Shown here piece by piece: positions 50,043 to 61,271 of a stretch of DNA of 64,000 bases. The notes below the pieces were generated by a model, which was not told where the DNA came from, did not search any database, and was given only the letters and a program-made list of their open reading frames with translations. The position numbers were made by a program, and so were the translations under genes. Origin of the DNA: Chionoecetes opilio. Taxonomy: Eukaryota > Arthropoda > Malacostraca > Decapoda > Majidae. The number at the start of each line of letters is the position of its first letter. The first letter of the stretch is position 1. The DNA lies in assembly GCA_016584305.1 (NCBI GenBank), contig JACEEZ010011597.1, forward strand, positions 125,001 through 189,000, written 5' to 3'.

Positions 50043-51516
50043 GAGGGAGGTCCCGAAGATACGAGCAGTTAGGTTCCACCTGGCATACTCGTAAAGCAAA
50101 ATCTCTTATAACGAAACACATAACTAATGGTAAAATATAGGTTTGGTTCCAGGACCCCAACAATTAAAAAAAAAGAAAAAAAAAAAGTTTTTCAAGCTAT
50201 TATAAAATTTGGTAATATTTAGTAGGGGTGCGAGAACCCCTTGAGGAATCCTATGATCCCTGGTGATATCCTATGGTGCTATCACATGCGTGGGAGCTGA
50301 CCTGACTTCTTCAGGAAGGCACATATTATACAGCTGATAACGGGGTGTTGTGTTGTGCGGGCGGCAGCTGATGTCCGCCGCCAGCGGAGATCTCCTTGGT
50401 AATTATTTAGTAAGAAAGCGAGGACCCTTTGAGGAATCCTATGATCACTGGTGATATCCTATGGTGCTATCACAGGCGTAGGAGCTGACTGTCTTCTTCA
50501 GGAAGGCACAGGTGAGGCGGATGACGGCGGTTTTTGAGAGAGGCGGCGGACGGGGCAGGCCGCCACCTCCTCCGCCAAGGTAGGTTTGGGCAGGCTTAAA
50601 CGTCTTATCACTCGTTATTATACAACTTAGTGATTATGGTGAGATGTTATATCCACTTGTCATTATCTAAATCAATGTAGCACCGTGTGTCACCTTAAAT
50701 AAGGGTGATTTAAAGATGTTATGATGAGGTGACTGCTGGCCGAGCTGGCGGGGCAGAGAGTGACGGAGAAATACTTGCCGCGGGGCCGCCCCATATCACA
50801 AATATTCACCATTTTAACACATATACACACCTTCTACCACCAATATACTAGCAACACAGGCTCCTTACTTATATATCTTACTATCTGATACATTAAAACT
50901 ACTTAAAACGCAAGCATTCAAAATAAAACGAGAATTAGTTTTAGATGACGGGGACAGAAGGCGGAGAGGCAGTCTGGCATGCCATTCTTGCCCGGAAATA
51001 TGTATCGCTGGCTTGTTATTGGTCGAGAAGTTTTAAAAACTGTTTGTCATTGGCTGGTGACGGATGACGCCTTAGCCAGTCACAACCTTCCTACTCGTTT
51101 ACGACCTATCGAGGGAGCTTTCAATCAGCTTTGTAGCTTCCGTCATTAGGGAAAGTAGTATCTAGGTAGTGCGAGAGCAGGTTGTTGCTGGCCATACTAC
51201 CTCCGTTGCTGGCTTCTCACCCAGGGTTGTGAATTTTTGTAGGCCACATTGTCGTACTGAGCCACCAGAATTATCATATTTTCAGATTGATTATCGTACA
51301 ACCTTAGGTAAAATCATATAGTCAGTAAATGACTTTATAATTTTAGTAAATAACTTTTAATTTACTTTAGTAAATAACTTGGTAATTTTACTCACCCCAG
51401 TTTGAATGTCGTAACATTGAATTTTCGATCTCGTATATTGAAAATAGACCCTAATTTACACATCTCGTATCATCGGATTCTCGTATATCGAATGCTCGTA
51501 TAACGGGACCTCCCTG
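50043..51516. mobile_element. Type P2 Tigger-like element nested in P3 (reverse orientation)
   Basis: The ends mirror those of 40043-43377. The host reads CTTTTACAG-TA before and TA-CTGTATTTAC after, and the other P3 copy has the uninterrupted CTTTTACAGTACTGTATTTA at about 41899-41918. The element contains two tandem-like blocks (about 50205-50310 and 50395-50500) with CCTATGGTGCTATCACA. Confidence 0.9.
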
Positions 51517-51647
51517 TACTGTATTTACATTTTTTTTTTTTTTTTTTTTTTTAACATATCAGAGGAGGGCATTTGCATAATTCGGCATATTGGATAACTC
51601 GGCAAGAGACAGAGCCCCTATCGTGCCGAGTTATAAGGGTTTTACTG

Positions 51648-52368
51648 TAATCGCATTTTAATGGCTATTATTCATACATATGAGTAAAGATATGAAAATA
51701 CAAGCAAGGCGCTCATCCACGCCTGGCAGCGCGGCCGCGGCAGCAGCAGCAGCATCATGAGACATTATAATCACCCCAAAATGAGATAAAAAGGAAGAAA
51801 AAGTCTCCCGTAAAGTGATGAGTTATCCCTAACATGTTGGCGTTTTCTCTCACCGGCTGGCTGGTGAAAGGTAAACAAATTATTACAAGCCAGACACATT
51901 CCGTGGCTGTCAAAGGTATTGCTTATTATCATGACGAATGCTCATTATTATATATATTATATAGTTGTGATGAGCTGTCCTATACACGTATCACTATTTA
52001 GGTCAGTGTAACACCGTGTGTCACCTTAAATAAGGGTGATTTAAGGTGTTGAGGTGACAGGGAGATAGTCTTGCAGCGACCACCCCATAACACTAATAAT
52101 CACTATTTTGAACAATACACACCTTCTATCACTAAATCACTAGCAACACAGGCTCCTTCCTTATATATCTTAATATCTGATACATCAAAACCTCAAAACT
52201 CATGCATTCCAAAATAAAATGCGAAAATAATAAATTATGTTGAGTTGACAAATCGAGCGGCGATAAACGGTCTGGCATGCCATTCTTGCCCGCACATTTG
52301 TCACGCAAATGGAGTCCGTTAATTCCGAAGCCCGTTAAACCGAGGTCCGTTAAATTGAGGGTCGACTG
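51648..52368. mobile_element. Right part of a Tigger-like element (P7-type end)
   Basis: Ends AAATTGAGGGTCGACTG followed by TA. The body at 52110-52280 matches the shared internal block of P1, P2 and P5. The left end is missing: the P3 element abuts it. Confidence 0.6.
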
Positions 52369-54440
52369 TACTGACAACGCCAAATACTCGTGCTGAGCGA
52401 GTCCATAAAACCGTGGGCTACGCCATAGACCACTGTATACCTGGACTGTTCATGCGACAATGTTTTGAAATTACAAGCTGCATAGTGGCCTGCGGCCCGC
52501 CCGACAAAGAGATATAGTGGTCTATGGACTATCATATAGACTGGTTTATTAGTATATATGATATACTGTAATCTTCGTAAATGTTTGTTCTATAATATTA
52601 TCAAATAAAAAACAGTAAAACACGCTAAAGAAATGCCATTACGAGACTATGAAGAAATATGCATGAACTTAATATTCACTTAACTCTTCGCCATTTATAA
52701 CTTTGCGAGTCAACTTTTATCATGAAGGGTTTCAATAGAAGCGCAATTTTATTAGCTTTCTATTGATATATTTCGTTATCTGATAAATTAATTAGAACCA
52801 TGCATAACTTAGCGTTAAATAAATAAATAAAATCGTCAATCGGGTGATTTTCCCGATTGATGATGTTATTTATTTACTTATATATTTCGTTTTCTGATAA
52901 ATGAATTAGCACCATGTATAAATTAGCGTTAACTAAATAAATAACCTCATCAATCGGGAAAATTACCCGATTGATGATTTTATTTATTTAGTAAATGCTA
53001 ATTTATGCATGGGGGTAATTCATTTATCAGAAAACTAAATACATCAATGGAAAGCTAATAAAATTGCGCTTCTATTGATACCTTTCATGATAAAAGTTGA
53101 CACGTAAAGTTTTAAATGGTGAAGAGTTGAAGTGAATATTAAGTTCATGCATATTTCTTCAGTCTCGTAATGGCATTTCTTTAGCGTATTTTACTGTTTT
53201 TTATTTGATAATATTATAGAACAAACATTTACGAAGATTATAGTATATCATATATACTGATAAACCAGTCTATATGATGCGTATATATATATATGAATCC
53301 GAGCGGCCCTCCGACTTCAGGGCAAGTTCAGGCCCATGTGCAACAGGCCGATATTCCGTGCGCAGTCCAGGTATACAGTGGTCTATGGCTACGCCAATCC
53401 ACGATAAGACTTCTTGATGTGACCCGCCATCATTATGGACTGCGATACCAAGGTATGTAAAACTTTCCAAGATCTCAATGTCCTCGCTGCATGCATGAAC
53501 AAACTGTACTGTTTCATCTAGTAAACCTACAAATACCTGGACCTTAGTCTTGAGCCAGGAGACCTCAAGTCCCAAAGGCTTTGCTTCCTTATGCAGCGCC
53601 TTGAGAGCCATCATCAGGACCTCCAGCGATTCAGCAAAGATTACTGCATCATCGGCAAAAACAAGATCAGTGATCTTGGTGTTGCCGAGGGATGCTCCAC
53701 AATCACTTTGATCTACAACTTTGCCCAATACCCAGTCTATTCAAGTGTTGAAAAGTGATGGGGCATGGATGCACCCTTGCCTGACTCCTGTATTAACAGG
53801 AAAGAAGATACACCTCCCCCACACTTCACAGCACTCTCAGTCCCAGAGTACAGACCAGTCATCAAACCAATAGTCCCGCGAAGTTGCAGAAGATCCCAGA
53901 GTGACTCACAATGCACTGAGCCAAACGCCTTCTTGAGATCAACATAGGCTGCAAGCATCCCCTGTCGAAACTCACGTCGGCGTTCCACCAGGACACGAAG
54001 CGCTAGGATACGGTCCGTTGTTAACTTACCAGGCGTGAACTCAGACTGCTGAGGTCTCTGATGCTTCAGCAGATGGCTGCGGGTCAGCAATACTCAGTGT
54101 CAGCAATAGATGGGCAAGCACCTTGCCTGGCACGCTGAGCAATGTAATACCGCGGTAATTGTTGCAGTCTTGACGGTCCCCTTCCCCTTTCCAGATAGGG
54201 ACGACCAGCCCCCTTTTCCAGTTAGGAGGAATGGTACCTGATTGCCACACGGCAGTCAGGACAGCATGCAACCCATGGATCATGGCCTCACCCCCAGCTT
54301 TGAGGAGCTCCGCACTGATATTACAAACACCAGCTGCCTTTCCACCCCTCAACTTTACTAGAGCCTCTCTGACTTCGTCAAGAGAGGGTGTGGTTTCGTC
54401 AATGGGAGGATCGGCATCCACTGCCGTGGTCTCAACTCAG
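52369..54440 (-). mobile_element. LINE reverse transcriptase, 5' part to C-terminal region, interrupted by a MITE
   Basis: On the minus strand: MDADPPIDETTPSLDEVREA at 54421, GKAAGVCNISAELLKAGG, PPNWKRGLVVPIWKGEGD, NNYRGITLLSVPGKVLA, then QSEFTPGKLTTDRILALRVL, AAYVDLKKAFGSV, KITDLVFADDAVIFAES (the YADD-type catalytic box as FADD at about 53646-53659), and SFTYLGIAVHNDGGS. After the MITE it continues GFMDSLSTSIWRCQY at 52370-52415. At least two frameshifts (near 54090 and 53730) disable it. It is a different family from L-A and from the Jockey-like copies. Confidence 0.88.
52423..53388. mobile_element. MITE with long internal inverted repeat, inserted in the LINE
   Basis: Perfect 26-base terminal inverted repeats begin CCATAGACCACTGTATACCT. 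A 5-bp duplication CTACG lies at 52418-52422 and 53389-53393. Removing the element and one CTACG copy makes the LINE frame read through (IGVA-HGFMDSL). Inside, arms at about 52531-52880 and 52930-53278 are inverted copies (for example AACAAACATTTACGAAGATT against its mirror). 52423-52527 alone also has CCATAGACCACT/AGTGGTCTATGG ends, as if a smaller MITE is nested or duplicated. Confidence 0.92.
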
Positions 54441-55375
54441 CCATCTCAACAACAGTAACCTCAATAACAGCAATAAACAACACAGTCATTGATAAAATTC
54501 CAAATAGCAACAGATCCAACAGTTAATAGTCAATAAAAGCACTGAAAGCCGACGACAAAGCTTATCCCACGCCTGCTACATGATTGGATGGGTTGGTATG
54601 CCTGATTAGCCAGCAGAGCAGAGCAGTTATGCTGGATTTGCCAGAAAACACAACATTGTCCTGACCGCCAGGATGCTGTGCAATGACTGATGCTATGATG
54701 CTGATACAAGAATAACCATGAATAATTCTGTCCTAACCAGTCTCTTCACACAAAGCAATAGAGTACTTCGTAAAATGCTGTACATTTCCTATTGAAAGGG
54801 GATTGAGTAATGCGACTGGCAGCGGTGTTGACGTCTGAGATGGTGACTCAGGCCTTTATCGTCTTCATATAACGAGAAATGAGAACAGTTTTTGGAGAAA
54901 ATAACCTCTTATGCCAACTGTGTTATTTATTTCTTGCAATGTTCTTGCATCTTATCTAGTATTTCATACATATACAGCACAAACAAAAGCAAGAAATAAA
55001 ACTCATCTCTCACGAAGACGGTCACCCGTGTCCTCGTCCTCGCCCTTCGTTCCGCTTAGGTTTTGCCCGCCCCTTTTGCTCTCTAGGCACCTACAAGCCC
55101 TTCCGAGAAGGGCTTGTAGATGCGCTTCTTTGCTCTGCATACAAGTCCTACTCTCTATAATTCAATTTGTTAATCTTAATTTCTTGTCTGCAGTAATTAA
55201 AACTATAAATATCTTGTCCAGTACAATTTGAATAAATAAACTTTTGCCATTTGCCCCACAATATTTGCTGATCCTTTTCAACTCGCTCTCTTTTTCATAT
55301 CTATGAGTATATCCTCTGTCTATGCATATGTGTACACTAATGAGTGAATTTATTAATTCTTCAATCTTTATTCAG
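54441..55375 (+). other. Intron sequence before the CUB-d second exon
   Basis: AT-rich, no repeat family recognised except the hairpin at 55091-55119. It ends with TTCATTCAG-type acceptor sequence (TCTTTATTCAG). Confidence 0.5.
55091..55119. repeat. Perfect 13-bp hairpin
   Basis: CTACAAGCCCTTC, loop CGA, GAAGGGCTTGTAG. A GC-rich stem with a 3-base loop in an AT-rich intron. Function unknown. Confidence 0.85.
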
Positions 55376-55573
55376 AGAGGGGCTGTCCTGCTGCTGTGGT
55401 ACGAGTCTGGCCAGATCTGGACAAAGTGCCAATAGAGTTGTGTGGGGAGGGATTGAGTGACGATGCTTCTCTTATCATCTCCAAGTCATCTCTGGTGAGG
55501 GTGGCTTTTCTCACTGCTGACAGGGCTGTGGGAGCAAAGGGATTTGAAGGAATATGGACTGAAATTCAGGACA
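55376..55573 (+). CDS. Exon: C-terminal half of CUB domain d
   Basis: Acceptor TTTATTCAG, donor GTAAGT, phases 1 and 1, 65 complete codons without a stop. It encodes RGCPAAVVRVWPDLDKVP (third Cys), IELCGEGLSDDASLIISKSS (fourth Cys in LCG), LVRVAFLTADRAVGAKGFEG and IWTEIQD. The intron splitting this CUB is phase 1, unlike the phase 2 introns of CUB-a to CUB-c, so CUB-d has a separate exon history. It is followed 2.4 kb later by the LDLa exon. Confidence 0.95.
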
Positions 55574-56273
55574 GTAAGTTGCTGTTTGTGTAATGCATGT
55601 GGTGTCTCATTCCCTCTAGTAATTCCCTCCATAAAAAAACCACATGTACAGTAAAATCCATGATAAGTTGGCATTCAGTAAGTTATAATTATGGATAAGT
55701 CAGATTGGTATTGCTCTTGGCAGTTTGGGATTCCTAAAATATTCTAATTTATAGAAAATTATTATTACAGTTGAATTGAATTTGAACATGAAATGTATAT
55801 ACAATATAATCATAATAATTCAGGTAGACCTGGAAGGAGTGACTGTTCCCAGTTTCACAGTCAGAACTCAGAGCACATGGTCAGTCAAGCCTGTTATAGT
55901 CTTGTGCACAAATATATTGTTAATTTAGGATAGCCAATCTTGAAAAATAGCACAACAAATACTGAATGATCCAGTAGGCTACACATGAAATCCCCAAAGT
56001 TAAGTCAAATTTTGGAGTGTGCTTGTTATTTACTGCATCTGCTACAGCACAGTCTTGCCTTCCTGACTTTCTATCATTCGTTTTATGTTCAACCCCTCAC
56101 AAAATCACTCTTCTCCTGTGTCATTTCTTATGCCTAATAGCCTTTTTTTTAAGATGTCATACAGTCGAGCCTGAATATTTGCCAAGGTTACGTAATATTA
56201 ATGTGTGTGTGTATGTCAATGGTCCATATGTCACACTAAGAATACCCCTGAGAACCCCTTATTTCTTCGTGTA
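55574..56273 (+). other. Intron sequence after CUB-d
   Basis: No recognised element; a possible weak Tigger-like end (ACAGTAAAATCCATGATAAG) is seen at 55648. Confidence 0.5.
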
Positions 56274-57174
56274 CAGTAAACCCCTCTCTAATTCGAACTA
56301 ATTGGGGGGAGGTCGGAGGATTGGGAGGAACCTGGGTCAAATTAGCCAAAAGTCTGAATTATCCGATGGTTAACTCTAGCCACTCCACACAATAAGAGCT
56401 CATTAAAACATGCTAAAACAGCACAGATTATAGTACTTAAACTCACTAAAACATGGCTTATACTGAAGTCTTGAAATCCAGTACTACTGTACACTGAGCA
56501 CTCAGCCGTCACTGATAGCATCTTCAGGCAAGGGCTGCGTTACGTAATGCAACGCGAACGGGTGTACACGGAGGTGCACGGTGATGTCAGCATAGAGCAT
56601 GCCTAGCGCAAGCCCCCGCACTACAGCCCTAGGAGGTGGATCGCTACTGAGTTGCCAGCTCGCACCACAATACGGGTATGTAAACAAAAGGCAAAGAAAG
56701 CCTCTCCTCTTCTTGCCTCCTTAATATTTCATTTCCTGCTGCTATAACGTCTGCTGCATCAAATACAGGGTCATCAACAAGTTATTCTGTGACAATAAGA
56801 ATAGCCACAGAGATACTTTTCGGCAGCTGCTATCTTTGTAGCAATGTAAATTTTGAAGCGTTCAGTATCATTCAGTAGGGATAGTGTGGGGGGGGACCAC
56901 TAATGAACGCAACAGTGGTGTCACTCTTGGGGTTTGTAAGGTAAGGTCTTCAGAGCTTGAGGTGCTTAATGTGTTGGAGGCGATGTGGAGGCTGGCTGAC
57001 GAAGTGGATGGCACAGAGGAGGTGGAAGATGCTGCAGAAAACTCCGACTATTTGAACAATGTGCGGACAATTCAAACTTCAGTTCGGATTATGGAAAATG
57101 TTGAAAAATTCGAACTGGGCCTGAAACAGATCGAAGTTTGAATTATACGGGTTCGAATTAGACAGGGATTACTG
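56274..57174. mobile_element. Tigger-like element, type P4, 901 bp
   Basis: Ends CAGTAAACCCCTCTCTAATT and mirror at 57155-57174, TA flanks. Similar over most of its length to 26871-27866. No transposase. Confidence 0.88.
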
Positions 57175-57579
57175 TAATCATAATATTGATCAAAATATGA
57201 TAATGATTACCTACATAACAATGTAATCATAAAACAATAAAAATTGTGAAAAAGCATGAAAAGAAACATGGGCAGTGTGTCTTGGTGTGCTTATTATGAA
57301 AGGCGTGCCATGTTATTGGCTGATGTGCTTTTAAAGCTATATTGTGATTGGTTGGAGAGTCTTGCTTGAACTTGGGAAAAATCAAAACTGTTGATATCTA
57401 AGACAGATGTTGAGGTTGCTCTGTGCATACTTGTAGAATTAACATTACTTTCAAGCAGTAGCCTAGTCATAATATAAATGGTGATTTTGTTGTATATATT
57501 TTCGAAATTTGACAATGTGCACAAATCATCAAACTACTCTATTTGATAATAATAAGTCCCTCTGTATGATATACTAAAA
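57175..57579 (+). other. Intron sequence
   Basis: AT-rich, no recognised feature. Confidence 0.5.
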
Positions 57580-57885
57580 GGTAAGGTAAAGATGGGGGTA
57601 TACGCTATGCTGTGCGAGGCCTCGGTGCTCAATTCTATAGCATTAGCCCTTGAACCTGCTGTGGTGGGTGAGAACCCGCTACCCCGGGACACTGAGCTAG
57701 TGCCACATCCGGGTTACTACAGTTACCTTCTCCAGGCTTCCCCAGGTACCCATTTATTGACTATCCCCGAAAGGAAGGATGAACAGCTGAGTGGGCTTGC
57801 CGCCGACTTGCCCTGGCCCGGATTCGAACCAGGGCCCTCGGATTCGTAGCTAGGCCTGCTAGCCACTACACCACGGAGGCAACTA
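57580..57885 (-). mobile_element. tRNA-derived SINE (S2)
   Basis: The reverse complement starts CCGTGGTGTAGTGGCTAGCA (A box) with GGTTCGAATCCG (B box at about 57820-57831), then a body with CCTTCCTTTCGGGG as in 48566-48757. It ends near GGTAAGGTAAAGATG. Confidence 0.8.
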
Positions 57886-58021
57886 TGATATACTAGGTTA
57901 CTATAAGTGCAAATCATCAGATTTCCCTATTGATAAACTTAAGTTCCTTTGTATGATAAAAACTAAGTACATAACTTCAAATACAAACTCGACTAAGTCA
58001 TAATCTTATTACTTCCACTAG

Positions 58022-58135
58022 GTCCAAAGTGTGAACAGTTCCTCTGCTCAAAAAACAACTTCTGTATATCCAAAAATCTGCGGTGCAATGGTGTGCTAAA
58101 CTGTGGAGTTGGAGATGTCTCCGACGAGGATAACT
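58022..58135 (+). CDS. Exon: LDL-receptor class A domain
   Basis: Acceptor TTCCACTAG, donor GTAAGT, phases 1 and 1. It encodes PKCEQFLCSKNNFCISKNLR then CNGVLNCGVGDVSDEDN, with the sixth Cys completed by the next exon (T/GT). Six cysteines in LDLa spacing and the SDE acidic triad that helps bind calcium are present; the usual Asp before the fifth Cys is Asn, so calcium binding may be altered. A single exon for the domain is typical. It follows CUB-d and precedes the membrane span, the order in LEV-10 and Neto proteins. Confidence 0.95.
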
Positions 58136-58233
58136 GTAAGTAGCAAAGGGTTAGAGTATTGCATGATTTAACTAATACATCAAACATATTTCATGGCGTT
58201 TGTATCAAAAACTTTTCTGGCATGAACAAAATA
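58136..58233 (+). other. Start of LDLa/TM intron
   Basis: GTAAGTAGC donor followed by AT-rich sequence up to the first nested element. Confidence 0.7.
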
Positions 58234-58509
58234 CACTCGACCCTCTATTTAACGGACCTCAATTTAACAGACTTCAGATTCGGACTCCATCTGCTACCGG
58301 ACAAGTGGACCAAATTATTCAATAAGTTCAGTGCTTGAAAAATGTTTCCGCTAGGACACCACCTTGGACTCAGAATAGAAGCCTGAGTCCTATACATAGT
58401 CCTGTATACAGCTCTACATGTAGTTTATGCTAAGTAAAACAAAAACTACAATTATTTTCATCTTTTTGTTTTGTAATGATGCGTAGTATCTAGATTATAC
58501 ATATCAATG

Positions 58510-60840
58510 CGTTTCTTAATACCCATAAATGCTTCTTCTTCTTTCTGTTTAATGTCAGTTTTTCCCATAATATTTTATGTGGTTAGACGGCCAATGATAC
58601 GCTTCCAACTATCTCTATCTGTTGCCTCAACTTCTTCAATGCCCAATGCTGCCAGATTCTCTTCAACACACTGCTTCCATGTCTTCCTTGGCCTGCCCGG
58701 TGGACGGCGACCTGGAACTTTCACTCTAACAGCTTTCCCCAATACTTCACCACCTTCTCTCCCCTTCACGTGCTCAAACCACCTCAATCGCCTTACTCTC
58801 AGCACTGTACTCAGCTCCTTCAATCCACATTTTCTTGCCACCTTTTTCACTGGACACTTCATCTCTCCATGTGATCCCAGTCATATATCTCAACATTCTC
58901 CGATCACAACCAACCAACACATCATCCAACTTCTTCGTCAAAGCCCATGTCTCAGAACCATACAGCAATACAGTAATCTCCCGTTTATACGGCACATAGA
59001 AGCCAAGACCTTGCCGGATAACGTCGAAAGCCGGATAATGCATCACTATCCCCCTAGGCCCCTCCGGCGCCCACGAACCCAATAATAACCAGTGCAAATG
59101 ATGATAGCAGTAATAATAATGACTCGCCGTGATCTCTTAGTGGGTGGTGGGGCCATACAGAGTCACTAGGGCTAGGCAACGCAGCGACGCAGAGACGCAG
59201 CGCACCAACACTGGCGTTTAGCCGGGTGAACTGTGGGGAGATCCACGAAGCACTTACCACCTGCTTGGAGGTGGTAAGTCCCAAGTAGGTGGTAACTTGC
59301 ATCCACAGCGCAGGTAGGTAGTAGAGTTGGTGGTAAACCTGCAGGCTCGCCCAGGACTGCTTGGGACTGGTATTAGGAGAGGTAGTAAGTCTTCAGACTC
59401 GCTCATTAATGCTTGGTATGCTATGAAATATCATTATTCTAGGTGAATATAGACATATAATCACATTTTGATGGCTATTATTCATATATACGAGTAAAGA
59501 GATGAAAAAACAAGCGAGGTGTCTCAGCAGCACGGCTGTGGCAGCAGCATCATGCCATCATGGTTGCAGAGATCAACACAAGGACATTTCCGCTGGAGAT
59601 CTCCTTGGTAATATTTAGTAGGGCTGCGAGGCCCCTTGAGGAATCCTATGATCCGTGGTGATATCCTATGGTGCTATCACAGGTGTGGCAGCTGACCTGT
59701 CTTCAGGAAGGCACAGGTGAGGCGGATAACGGCGTGTTTTCGTGAGAGGAGGGAAGGACGGGGCAGCCGCCCGCTCCTCCGCCAGTAGGATGGGCAGCGT
59801 TTAACGTCTTATTACTCGTTATTATACATCTTAGTGATTATGGTGAGCTGTTATATACACGTGTCATTATCTAGATCAGTGTAGCACCGTGTGTAACCAT
59901 AAATAAGGGTGATTTAAAGGTGTTTAGGTGATAGGGCGACGGGGGAGTGATGAGGAAACATTCTTTCGTCCACCCGGTAACACTAATATTCACTATTTTA
60001 ACCAACATACACACCTTCTACCACTAAATCACTAGCAACAGAGGCTCCTTCCTTATATATATTGATATCTATACATTAAAACTTCTTAAAACCCAAGCAT
60101 TCCAAAATAAAGCAAAAAAAATTGTTGAGTTGACAATTTGAGCGGCGATATAAGCCGTCTGGCATGCCATTCTTACCCACAAATATGTCTCGCTGGCTTG
60201 TGATTGGTCAAGAAATTTTATAAACAGTTTATAATTCCGTTTACGAGGCGATTGCGCACTGAATTATCCGGAGAAAAGACGTTTAGTGCATCTCGAGCCA
60301 AAATTTTTGACGGATATAATGCATCAAATGGACGGATAGTGTTTTAATACAGCCGAATTGCTGGCGCCAGATAATGTCGCATGACGGATATTAGAAAGAC
60401 GGAAAAATGGGAGATTACTGTACTGATCTTAAACACGCTTCAGATACTCTTCCTCTGTTTTTCAGTGGTATAGTCTTGTTTATCTGCAGTCCCGCTATCT
60501 CTCTCTACTTCATCCATGTAGTTGCTACCTGTGTTCTTACTGCTCTCTCCACTCCACCCTCATTATCTAACATGTCACCAAGATAACAAACCTGTTTCAC
60601 TTCTTCTATTACATCACCATTTACTTCTATAGTTTCTACCTCTTCCTCTTCCCCCTGTTGATTATTTTTACACACACTGGGCAACATAAATCTACCACCC
60701 TATTCAGGTTTCCTAGTCCCGAACACCTTTTATGGCACCACTTGTCACATTCCTTGCAATGAATAGAGTTTACTCCTACTCCACTAGCGCACACTCCACA
60801 GGGAAACCTCCCCACTTGTATATTTTGCTCTATTTTTATT
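58510..60840 (-). mobile_element. LINE C-terminal fragment, split by a P5 element
   Basis: Minus strand, right part (60430-60840): a Cys/His motif (HCKECDKWCHKRCSGLGN at about 60720-60780), then VNGDVIEEVKQVCYLGDML and VERAVRTQVATTWM. Left part (58575-58968): VLLYGSETWALTKKLDDV, CDRRMLRYMTGITWRDE, LRRLRW-like and GRRPPGRPRKTWKQCVEENL. These are the usual tail of an RTE/Jockey-relative ORF2. The frame joins across the P5 insertion (RSVLLYGSETW) when one TA is removed. Confidence 0.85.
58971..60420. mobile_element. Type P5 Tigger-like element nested in the LINE
   Basis: Ends CAGTAATCTCCCGTTTATAC and a mirror (TGGGAGATTACTG) with TA at 58969-58970 and 60421-60422. The body 60000-60170 carries the shared internal block also in P1, P2 and the P7-type fragment. 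Length 1450 bp, no transposase. Confidence 0.88.
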
Positions 60841-61006
60841 TACTATTATTCATAATCACATTTCATATATTATTGTCTTTATAGGTAATACACAGTGTTG
60901 AGTATGAAAAAATATGGTGTCTGGCTCACGATTACCAAGCAACGTACTTTTTCAAGCAACGGACACTTCAATTCCCCATTTAGTCCGTTAAATCGAAGGT
61001 CGAGTG

Positions 61007-61271
61007 TACATGAATTATAAAGATTTAGTGGTAGAAATTCATGAACAAATTAATCTTTAGTATACAGTATATGCTAAATTATTTTATTCTAGATAAGCTC
61101 TAATGGGTAATGAATGCTGCAGAATTATTATAGATTAATTACTTTACAGGTCAACCACAGTCATTAGTGGCATTAGGTGTAGCTTTAAGAAAATAATTTG
61201 AAACAAAAGGTAAATAGTCCAAACCTTAATTCACTGTGAGTTGTGTATCACTCATCTTTCTCACTGTGCAG
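61007..61271 (+). other. End of LDLa/TM intron
   Basis: AT-rich, ends with TTTCTCACTGTGCAG, a good acceptor. Confidence 0.8.

Larger units (their letters stand above)
49116..51647. mobile_element. Type P3 Tigger-like element hosting a P2 insertion
   Basis: Inverted ends start CAGTAAAACCCTTATAACTC and are mirrored at 51628-51647; TA borders both sides. It carries SINE S1 (49185-49541) and an inverted fragment of the transposase start (minus strand, about 49660-49797). A P2 element splits it at 50043-51516. It lies just downstream of the CUB-d donor. Confidence 0.9.
58234..61006. mobile_element. Type P7 Tigger-like element, hosting a LINE
   Basis: Left end CACTCGACCCTCTATTTAAC, right mirror (AAATCGAAGGTCGAGTG) ending 61006, TA on both sides. 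Most of its interior is a minus-strand LINE fragment with a P5 element inside. Confidence 0.8.
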
